Source of the DNA: Achatina immaculata
Taxonomy: Eukaryota > Mollusca > Gastropoda > Stylommatophora > Achatinidae
Assembly: GCA_009760885.1 (NCBI GenBank)
Contig: CM019693.1
Span: 48,676,751-48,740,750, forward strand
DNA: 64,000 bases
Reading direction: 5' to 3'
The notes below the pieces were generated by a model. The model was not told the origin of the DNA. It was given only the letters and a program-made list of their open reading frames with translations, and did not search any database. This document shows, piece after piece, positions 23,201 to 35,200 of this stretch (position 1 is the first letter of the stretch; the number at the start of each line of letters is the position of its first letter). A program made the position numbers and the translations under genes.

Positions 23201-26200
23201 TTGTCTTGCAAGGAATTTTTCTTGTGTTACGAGGGTCATACTGAAAGTTGTTAGCACAAATTTTTAAAAAATCAGAATTTAAAGATTGAGAAAATATTAA
23301 TTTTTCACCTTAATCTACATCCTTTGCACTTCATGTAGAGGTCAAATGACATCACCATCATGTGTCACGTGACCACGCGGAGCATAAACAAAATGGGGGG
23401 TGCTGAAGTTTTGTTTCGTCAACGTGCTGTTATTGAGTTCCTCATTAAAGAGGAAATCCCCGCTGCTGAAATTCACCACAGACTTCAGTTTGCTTACGGA
23501 GATGTGTGTATGAGTGCTAGCAGTGTTAGGAGGTGGGTGAAACACTTCAAAGATGGAAACACAAGCATCCAAGATATGCCACGCAGCAGCCGCCCTCGAA
23601 CTGCCTCCACTGAACACAACGTGGAAGGGGTTGACAGCATCATTAAAGAAGACAGACATGTCACAGTATCTGAAAGCGCTGTAAATCACCTATAATCCCG
23701 ACCTGGCACCCAATGATTACCATCATTTCGGTTTTATGAAAGAACAAATGCGAAGCCATCACTACGACACAGAAGAGACCGTCCGGAAAGCAGCGCATCT
23801 GTGCCGTCAGTCAGCTGGAACTGAATTCTATGGGGAAGCTATTTTCAAACTTGCAGAGCAATAGGAAAAATGTGTGCAGAAAACGGAGATTATGTTGAAA
23901 AGTGAGGAAAAGGATGCAGATTAAGTTGACACATTTATATTTTCTCTATCTATAAATTTTGATTTTTTAAAAATATTTGCTTACGATTTTTGGTACGACC
24001 CTCATATATTTTAGTATTCTGATTGCATGTCAAGACAAACTAATTTTAGTACCTTGATGCTGTATGGAAGTTTCCTTACAAATGCTACTCGTTACACAAA
24101 AATTAAAAAAAAAAAAAAAACCTCATTCAATGTGCTGAGTTGTCTGTTCATGTTTTATACCATCTTACAATGTATGTTCATCTTTTATACTATATTACAA
24201 TGTATGTTCATGTTTTATACTATCTTACAATGTATGTTCATCTTTTATACTATATTACAATGTATGTTCATGTTTTATACCATCTTACAATGTATGTTCA
24301 TGTTTTATACCATCTTACAATGTATGTTCATGTTTTATACCATCTTACAATGTATGTTCATGTTTTATACCATCTTACAATGTATGTTCATGTTTTATAC
24401 CATCTTACAATGTATGTTCATGTTTTATACTATCTTACAATGTATGTTCATGTTTTATACTATCTTACAATGTATGTTCATGTTTTATACCATCTTACAA
24501 TGTATGTTCATGTTTTATACCATCCTACAATGTATGTTCATGTTTTATACCATCTTACAATGTATGTTCATGTTTTATACCATCTTACAATGTATGTTCA
24601 TGTTTTATACTATCTTACAATGTATGTTCATGTTTTATACTATCTTACAATTTATGTTCATGTTTTATACTATCTTACAATTTATGTTCATGTTTTATAC
24701 TATCTTACAATGTATATCAATCAGAAAACATAGACAGTACGAAAAGTTAACAGACTAATGAGATAACAGATAAAACAAATTTAGGAGAATGTTTTCAGGT
24801 TGCAAAAAAAAGAGCTGTAGTAGTAAGACATACCTCCCATTGGACCTCTGAGAACAGTGCTGGCCTCCTGCCACTTTTCCTGTAGCTCTAAGATAATCAG
24901 GTAGAGAAGTATTTCTGTGGAGTGATACACCACACCATCAAGCACATAATACACACACACAAAAACCACAAGTATATGGTTGTGATGCATGAAATTTGTC
25001 TGCAATGTAAAATCAGGGTTGTTAAGTCAATGAGACAAAACCTCACTCTTATATTTTCTACTATCTGCCTCCACCCCCTTCATAAATGATATATTTCTAC
25101 CAACTCTACACACAACTGTCTCTGGCTTCTCTATTTTCCTCCTGTCAGACTTGACCTTCTGCCACGCTTCTATACACCAGACTCCACCCAAAACAAGATT
25201 CCGACTCTGCTAGCATGACAGTATTTTAGTTCATGCACAAAGCTCTGGCCCAAGATGTGCAGGGATTCACTACATGAAAAGACAGAAAGTATCTCAGCCT
25301 CAGATATAAGGCAGGACGTGGTTTCACATACCATCCAAAACAAGCACTAAACAAAGTAAAAGAGCACATAACATGGAGAATATGAGATAAAAATTATATT
25401 TCAAGATACTCTGCTTCAGCACTAAAACTATGAATAAAAGTCTGCTGTTTGCAAGGGAATTAGAAAGCAAGATCTTATCTCAGGCAATGGAAATCTTAGT
25501 AATCAAACAGCATGTCTGCACTGCCTTGCTATTTAGCTGCTGTATAATCCAGGAAGTTATGTTTCAACCATAAGACCCACATGCAAATGCCAGGCTACTC
25601 AATGCATGTGAGATGAGAAGAAAACCTGAGATCATAACACACCATGTGCTGGTAGCTCCCATACGTTACCCAATTCCTGCAAATATGTTAATATAACATC
25701 GTGTTTCACTCTCGAAATTTTCTTTCTGGACTGTGCTGTCGTGGAATGCAGTATGACTGCAGTACATACTAAATAATAAAAAGTCCGTTCTTATGAAGAA
25801 AGAAGAAACAAAACAGCAGTGTAAGGAGATAATACCTCTAATGCACTGTCAGAAGTGACAATGTGTGAGCAAAACAAACCTGGCATGTTACTTACCCTCG
25901 GCCTCAAATTCTTTCTCCTGAAGATATTTCTGGGTCATCTTCTCTGCCAGTGGGAGATACATAGTTTTACCTAACTTCTTATCTGCATGAGCCTGGACAA
26001 ACATGGTTAAAAACATTGAAAACTTGGCAAATTTCTTATCTGCTTTGGATGAAAACATGATCAAAAACATTCAGTTTTAGCCAATTTTTTTTATACTGGC
26101 ATGAGTTACAAAAGAAGGTTAAAATCATGTATAGTTTGACTTCCTACAGTTAGGCATAAAGTGTGAATGTTGCATATCCCAGGGGCTACAAAGGAATAAA

Positions 26201-29200
26201 AACATTTACCCATTTTATCAAATATCTGGCCACTTCAGACAATACAACCATCTGTAGACTATACAACCACCTGTAGACTATATGATCACCTGCAGACTAT
26301 ACGACCACCTGTAGACTATATGATCACCTGCAGACTATATGATCACCTGCAGACTATACAACCACCTGTAGACTATATGATCACCTGCAGACTATACAAC
26401 CACCTGTAGACTATATAATCACCTGTAGACTATATGATCACCTGCAGACTATACAACCACTATATAATCACCTGCAGACTATATGATCACCTGCAGACTA
26501 TACAACCACCTGTAGACTATATGATCACCTGCAGACTATACAACCACCTGTAGACTATATGATCACCTGCAGACTATATAATCATCTGTAGACTATATGA
26601 TCATCTGTAGACTATATGATCATCTGAACAGAATTAAAATATCCTAAAATAAAAAAAGACATTGTCAAAGTGTAAACCACACTTGGGGGCATATGCTGCA
26701 TCAGAATCCAACCTACATGGATCTTTTAAAGAATCCACCCCACAGGATCTACATGGCTAGATTAATAAGACTATGAGCATATGTTATAATGCTGCCATAA
26801 CAGTCAGACAAACCATGCTGCTCATTGTCCAGATAACAGGTGTCTTCACCGTGCATGACTTGTAACTTATATAATAAGTTCATCCCACTTGACAACAGAT
26901 TTCTAGCTCTAAAGGTGGAGAACATCTGCTGCAGTGTGAGGCACACTGGATTACATACACACAGTTTTATAGAAAATATATCACAGTACATCATTACCTG
27001 CATCACAATACTCATAACAGCCCAAAAATAGTAAGGATTCTTATTTGGTCTGATCTTGTGCAGCATCATTGCTGTTCTTTGCTGCTGTTGGTAGTTGCCT
27101 AAACGGACATGAGCCATAAAGAGACAGGAGAGAATGTCCTCACTGTTAGGCTGGTGTTTGGCTGCAGCTTCATACAAGCTGGCAATCTGGTCATCTGTTA
27201 GGAAAGTTTGAAAAATGTCATACATGAAAACCATAACAATTTCTCTCACATGCTACACATGAGGAGACTTATTTGTTTGACCAGTATGCCAGTTTTTCCA
27301 TTCAGAAGAGCCACTTGTTTAGAAAATCTCCAATATTTTTTTCCACACCAACATTCCAAATTTCAAGAAACTGGTAGCTAAAATGTGTTAAAATATGATT
27401 TCCTCAAAGATCAAGAATATTTCATCAAAATGATTCTCTCACACAAATTATAAACAGACAAGAAAGTTCCAGAACATGAAAGACAAGACACTGTAAACAC
27501 TTACACTGCTGCGTCTCCTTGTAACAGATGGACATAGCACTCAGAGTCTGTTCATCTGTCGGCTCCAGCTGATGGATTTCTGCCAGGAGAGCTGAACCTT
27601 TAGATAGTTGCCCCATCCGTATCAAAGCAAGAGCCTTCAGGACCTGAAGATATTTTATTTAACAATGTGACCTAGCATATACTTCCCTGTGACAACATGT
27701 AGATTTTTTTTCCAGGATGGCTTCTCCTGCTGACAGTCTCATTATTTACATACTCAAAGTTATTGGGTGACCTCCCCTGAGTTGTTTAAGCCTTCAGAAC
27801 TTATGAAATCCATGAATTCATGTGGTAGTAACTATTTTTCTCAGGGCATGAGGATTATTAGAAAGTTCTGGGGGTTGATTTTTGCTGTATGATAGACGTG
27901 AGAGTCTGTGTTTGATGTTAATCAAAAGAAGTCTTGTCTTAGACTCTCATGTAGAGAGTAGTGTTTTTTTACTGTAATCATGGGGTGACTGGATAGAGAG
28001 TGGAAAGGAGAGGAGAGAGAGAGAGAGAGAGAAAGAGAGACAACTATATCTCTGAGATTCTTTTTTTTTGTATGTGAGAGCAGAACCACTAGCCTATGTT
28101 ACTGTCTGCTAGTGTACTTATTGTTCCTAGACATGTCACCAGCAATTGAACAGCTGAAGCTGATCTTATTTTTCTTCATTATCACAAACACTGATATTTT
28201 GTCTGGGTCCTGTCATGTGTCAGACAAACAGGGAGATGTTGTCACTGTCAAGATGTGCCTGCTGCATGCTTCATCTTGACTCTCCTACATTACGCTATGT
28301 AATGAGATAGAGTTTGCTGTTACACTCCTATGCCAATGTTCTCAAGTGAGGTCTACAGGCACCTGGAGCCCTAGGGAGTGTGCAAAGGTCAAACCTACTT
28401 TTGCAATCAGTAGATAAATGTAGACAGATGAAACCCTGGTAAACAAATGCTGCTCTGGATCATCTGCATTGTTATGAAAGGTCCGAGAACTACTGTTTTA
28501 GACCTTTGACCCATATCTGTCAAAATATTGGATTGTTGTATGTTCTTTAATTATAGGTGTTATTTTCTTCCACTCACATTTCTGTTCACTTTCCTCACCC
28601 TTTCTGCCTTTTTGTAAAACCAAACCATGCACTTCTGTATAGCTTGACAAAAGCACAAACATTACAAATAAAACTGTAAAACAATAATGTAAGAGAGAAA
28701 TGTATGGGGGGCAGGAAGTATTTCAAAAAATCTTTCCTACTTTAGCCTGTAGCACTACATTTAAAACAATCACTGAAATGTAGCTACCAACTAAGACCAA
28801 TCTCTTACGTGACTTCTGTTTACTCTTCTATAATAATCTCTGTCCCTGTTTCACGTATTCTAACTCCATGATCTGGTTCAATAAATCAGCAAGCACCCTA
28901 CTAGCAAATATTAACTTTTTCATACATAGCTTTAACCAACAGCAGAGTGCCATCCAATTATCAGAGAAATCAATCTACGAGGGGCGTTCAGAGAGTAATG
29001 CACCACATCGTTTTTCTCAGGAGCTGTTTATTCAAAAAGCATGAAATTTATACACAATATACATGGCTATGTCATGTAAACATCAGTATTATTCAACATA
29101 ATCCCCATAAACTTGTACAGCTTTACGCCAGCGCGAACCAAGTGCATGTATTCCTAGCCCAAAACAGATTTTCTCTTGATTATGTAGCCATTCCTTCACT

Positions 29201-32200
29201 GCATGAATCACTTCATCATCTTCAAATCTTACCCCTTGGAGTGCATCTTTAAGTGGACCAAACAGATAAAAATCAGAGGGTGCCAAATCGGGACTATAAG
29301 GTGGATGGGGTTGTACAGTCCAACCCAATTCGGAGATTGCTTCCCGTGTTGCCAGACTTGTGTGAGGGCGCGCATTGTCATGAAGGAGGTCTGGTGGATT
29401 CTTGTGCAGCTGAACTCTGCGAAAACATTGATTGAGTCTTTTCATTGTCTTAATGTAAGCTTGCGAATTGATTGCCTCTCCTCTTGGCATAACATTCACA
29501 AGAATCGCCACCTTCAATGCCCCAAAAGACAGTGATCATGACCTTTCCAGTTGAAGGAGTTGTCTTGAATTTCTTTCTTCATGGTGATTGTGGATGCTGC
29601 TACTCCATTGACTGTCTTTTTGTCTCAGGTTCAAAATGATGTGCCCAGGTTTCATCACCTGTTATGATCTTGGCCAAAAAGTTCTCTCCCTCAGCACTGA
29701 AACGCTCCAACAATTCAGAAGAAACTGCTTTCCTTTGCAATCGATGGTCACTTGTGAGACTTCGAGGAACTGATCTTGCCCAAACCTTAGAAAATCTGAG
29801 AGCTTTTATAACTGCATTGGCACTACTATTGCTGACTGACAGCTTTAAGGCCAGTTGTTGAGTAGTGATACACCTATCAGTAAGAATAATGCCCTCAGCG
29901 CATTTCAACATTTCTGCCTTGGTGGCTGTGGCAGGATGTCCACAGCACGGCCGATCATGCAACTCCTTATCTCCACCTACTGATTTTTTGATTCTCTGAA
30001 CCCAGCGACTGACTGTATTCCTGTCAACTGCAAAACCTCCATACATATCACATAGACACTTGTGAATGTTCACAACAGCTTCCTTCTCTGCAACGAGAAA
30101 TTCTATCACAATTTGCTGCTTATACCACAAGTTGCTAATACGGTCCATTTCAACAATTAGGGCAGTCACGTTCTTTGGCCAGTTGTGTTGCCGTTTGGTT
30201 CACACAATCAGCACATGCCATATTTAAAGTGTGCAAAATTTCGTGCTTCTATCTTCATTATTAGCTGAAAAAAACAATGTGGTGCATTACTTTCTGAATG
30301 CCTCTCGCAATACAGAAGTCAGTCTAAATGATAAGCTAATCTAACAAAGAAGTCACTAACAGGTAAGCTAATCTAACACAGATCCCACTAAGAGAATTAA
30401 TCTAACAAAGAGACCACAACCAGATAAGCTAATCTAACATAGAAGCCAGTCTAATAAAGAAATGGACCTAATCCAGAAGTTAATCTATGAGTGTTTCTCA
30501 AAATAACAGTATGAAAATACTGATAACTGCCACTGGCCATAAGAACCAAGTGAGTCAAAAAAAAAATACTTCTTTGGGGCATTATGAATATGGTCTGAAA
30601 GGCAGCAGCCAGAAAAAAATTTTAGAAACACTGATCTAAGGAATGAAAACATCGTAAGGAGAAAGAAGCTTTACCTTTGCACATGTTAGATCTTTCTGCT
30701 TCTTTAAAACTTTGTCAGCTTCCTGGATAGCCTTCTTGTTGTTGCCATTGTCAAGGCAATCTGTACAAAAACAAGAAACAGGCACAGTAATTATCATTCA
30801 GAATATTTTAGGTGGCTCAGAGAAACCTTAGTGTTATATAAACTAAATGACATTTTAGTGATCCTGTGGTTAAATTATCTGCCAAATTAGCAATCAAGGT
30901 CCTGAGCTAAGGAACAGTGCAAAAAATGTTGATGGACAGTGATGTGGCACTCTCCACCCAGCATAACAAGACTGACTCTTATATCTTACATTCTTTCTGT
31001 GCTAGTAAATGTGGCACTCTCCACCCAGCATAACAAGATTGACTCTTATATCTTACATCCTTTCTGTGCTAGTAAATGTGGCACTCTCCACCCAGCATAA
31101 CAAGATTGACTCTTATATCTTACATCCTTTCTGTGCTAGTAAATGTGGCACTCCCCACCCAGCATAACAAGATTGACTCTTATATCTTACGTCCTTTCTG
31201 TGCTAGTAATTGTGGCACTCTCCACCCAGCATAACAAGACTGACTCTTATATCTTACATCCTTTCTGTGCTAATAAATGTGGCACTCTCCACCCAGCATA
31301 ACAAGACTGATTCTTATATCTTACATCCTTTCTGTGCTAGTAATTGTGGCACTCCCCACCCAGCATAACAAGACTGACTCTTATATCTTACATCCTTTCT
31401 GTGCTAGTAATTGTGGCACTCTCCACCCAGCATAACAAGACTGATTCTTATCTTACATCCTTTCTGTGCTAGTAAATGTGGCACTCCCCACCCAGCATAA
31501 CAAGACTGATTCTTATCTTACATCCTTTCTGTGCTAGTAAATGTGGCACTCCCCACCCAGCATAACAAGACTGATTCTTATCTTACATCCTTTCTGTGCT
31601 AGTAATTGTGGCACTCTCCACCCAGCATAACAAGACTGACTCTTATATCTTACATCCTTTCTGTGCTAGTAAATGTCACATAAGGCTCACATTGTAGTTT
31701 GTCATGTTTTAGCTTTTTCGATAACTTCTTCAACCTCATCAAGGGATGTCCACTAATTTAGTGTCTCTCAATAATGTTCTCTCGAGAGTTTCACTTGGCC
31801 AACCTCATCAAGGGATGTCCACTAATTTAGTGTCTCTCAATAATGTTCTCTCGAGAGTTTCACTTGGCCAACCTCATCAAGGGATGTCCACTAATTTAGT
31901 GTCTCTCAATAATGTTCTCTCGAGAGTTTCACATGGCCAACCTCATTTTCTTTCTCCTAAATGTTTCTTCTCATCACATGGGTGATATATGTCCGTTTCC
32001 TTGTTTTCAATCACTGATGAGACAGATTGTTGTGTGCTCATCTTCTGCATTGGTCTTGAATTCTTCACTGTATACAAAGTATTTTCCTTAGACATTTGTT
32101 TTTAAATGCGTCTAATTTGTTTTGTTTAGTTGTTTTTTCAGCTTTCATATACATATTACATCTGAGCTGAATATTCTCAACTTTGTTTCCATGCTTATAA

Positions 32201-35200
32201 CATCTGACTGCTTCATTTTCTCTAGATTTTTAAAGGCCAATGATGCCCTTGCAAGTCTAATTTTAACTTATGTTCTGGTGTCACTATCCTGGTCTATACG
32301 GCTGCTGACGTATGCACACAGGTTTACTTCAACAGCTGTTCCTATTTTTCCTTTTTCTGAGTAATGGGAAATGTCATTATCTCTCATGTTCAGTGAGGCT
32401 GGATGCCAAACTCAATAAAACCAGAAATCTGCCAGAAAGGCAAGCTACAACAGAGAAAATATAACTCTACAACAGAGAAAATATAACTATCATCCTACAT
32501 GGGAAAATGATAATCACATTAAAACTCAGCTCAATACATCTATATTAAAACTCAGTAATACATCTATATCTGTTAGGACCACCAGTTTTGCAGCCCTATC
32601 TCCTCCTTAATATCTCTACTGACGTACAATGACTAGTAATCCCAGTCCAATGTTGTCTACACATAATTCTGGCGCTTGTAACAAGCTATAAAGAATGCAG
32701 CCAGGATTCAGGCCAATTCGAAAAACATAAATGAAGCAGAAGATATTTTAAAAACAAAAAAACTAGTGAAATTAATAAACAGAGACATGTAGAAAATCAG
32801 TCAGGGTAGTTGTTCTAAGTGTCTGAAATATGAGAAAGTTAAAAAATATATATAAGACTGAACAAACATTATGTCTGTAGCAGTTCCCAGAGAAAAGGAC
32901 ATTAAGAAGACTAATCTGATTAACAGCTTTGGAGTTTCACAGATGTGCTAGGAAATGTAGTTCTGGTCAAGATGTATGTGAATTTAACTAGGATGGATGA
33001 CCTTCTCATGTTTATACAAGTAATGTAAGTCTGCTGTATTTAGTCAGTTTTTCTGTGTGTGAGATCACCACATATCTGACTGCTGAGCTGTGAATCCTGA
33101 GTCTAGGATATAGCATCACTGCACTCAGGGCACACCCAGACATGCTCAGCTTTCAGTAACCACCAACCATCATGAAAACTATGTCAAGTCAGCTGCTGCT
33201 TCCTGGAACCCTTGCTAAGCTGTGATGCTTTACTAATTGGCTCAATATTATAGTCACAAGGACATGTAGCAAATCTATTTTATTGCCTAAAAACATTGCA
33301 TATCACAGTCTTTTTTGTCTGTGCAATCTAATATCTCAAGTGAATTCATAAACAGATTGTGCTTGTCTTTTGCAATGAGTGAAACCTGCAATCAGAAAAT
33401 CAACTCAGCATATCAATACTTTTGATTTCCTGGCTACCAACTAGTATTTGACAGAGTTAGTTAAGATTCAGCGTCAAGTAGGTGTTAAAACTATAAACTG
33501 AAAATTTTTTCAGTTTTCATATACATATTACATCTGAGCTGAATATTCTCAACTTTGTTTCCATGCTTATAACATCTGATTGCTTCATTTTCTCTAGATT
33601 TTTAAAGGCCAATGATGCCCTTGCAAGTCTAATTTTAACTTATGTTCTGGTGTCACTATCCTGGTCTATACGGCTGCTGAAGTATGCACATAGGTTTACT
33701 TCAACAGCTTATCCTATTTTTCCTTTTTCTGAGTAATGGGAAATTTCATTATCTCTCATGTTCAGTGAAGCTGGATGCCAAACTCAATAAAACCAGAAAT
33801 CTGCCAGAAAGGCAAGCTACAACAGAGAAAATATAACTATCATCCTACATGGGAAAATGATAATCACATTAAAACTCAGTTCAATACATCTATATTAAAA
33901 CTCAGTAATACATCTATATCTGTTAGGACCACCAGTTTTGCACCCCTATCTCCTCCTTAATATCTCTACTGATGTACAATGACTAGTAATCCCAGTCCAA
34001 TGTTGTCTACACATAATTCTGGCGCTTGTAAAAAGCTATAAAGAATGCAGCCAGGATTCAGGCCAATTCGAAAAACATAAATGAAGCAGAAGATATTTTA
34101 AAAACAAAAAAACTAGTGAAATTAATAAACAGAGACATGTAGAAAATCAGTCAGGGTAGTTGTTCTAAGTGTCTGAAATATGAGAAAGTTAAAAAATATA
34201 TATAAGACTGAACAAACATTATGTCTGTAGCAGTTCCCAGAGAAAAGGACATTAAGAAGACTAATCTGATTAACAGCTTTGGAGTTTCACAGATGTGCTA
34301 GGAAATGTAGTTCTGGTCAAGATGTATGTGAATTTAACTAGGATGGATGACCTTCTCATGTTTATACAAGTAATGTAAGTCTGCTGTATTTAGTCAGTTT
34401 TTTGTGTGTGAGATCACCACATATCTGACTGCTGAGCTGTGAATCCTGAGTCTAGGATATAGCATCACTGCACTCAGGGCACACCCAGACATGCTCAGCT
34501 TTCAGTAACCACCAACCATCATGAAAACTATATCAAGTCAGCTGCTGCTTCCTGGAACCCTTGCTAAGCTGTGATGCTTTACTAATTGGCTCAATATTAT
34601 AGTCACAAGGACATGTAGCAAATCTATTTTATTGCCTAAAAACATTGCATATCACAGTCTTTTTTGTCTGTGCAATCTAATATCTCAAGTGAATTCATAA
34701 ACAGATTGTGCTTGTCTTTTGCAATGAGTGAAACCTGCAATCAGAAAATCAACTCAGCATATCAATACTTTTGATTTCCTGGCTACCAACTAGTATTTGA
34801 CAGAGTTAGTTAAGATTCAGCGTCAAGTAGGTGTTAAAACTATAAACTGAAAATTACTGCAGCCATTAAATGGATACAAACTAAAAGTTACAATGATTTA
34901 GGAATATGTCTGGAGGCTTGTGTGTCTTTTCTTGTCTCTTTCCTCATATATTTTTCAGTACTAACAGGACAAACAGACATCTTGATAGGATTTGACAACT
35001 TGCTTCATATAATGGGATATTTTGTAATTTCCTCTCTCCATCTCTTGCATGAGAGGCCTCTCCTTCTGTTACCTGCAAGACTTAGCATGAATGTTTAGCC
35101 TGGTGGTAGCTGTGTACCATGGCCTAACCGTCTGACCTTCTTTTGGAGGTAGTGTAATACTGGTGTTGCTCTAACCCTTGCCCTGGTGCTGTCATTTCTT

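Noticed and set aside
24027..24758. Long ORF (243 codons) with decapeptide repeats
   Set aside because: It arises from a 30 bp minisatellite whose period is a multiple of three. The same array is open in a second frame, and it lies in a NAA25 intron on the opposite strand.
26236..26632. Regular short repeats resembling a CRISPR array
   Set aside because: Units are contiguous with no unique spacers, and the context is a eukaryotic intron.
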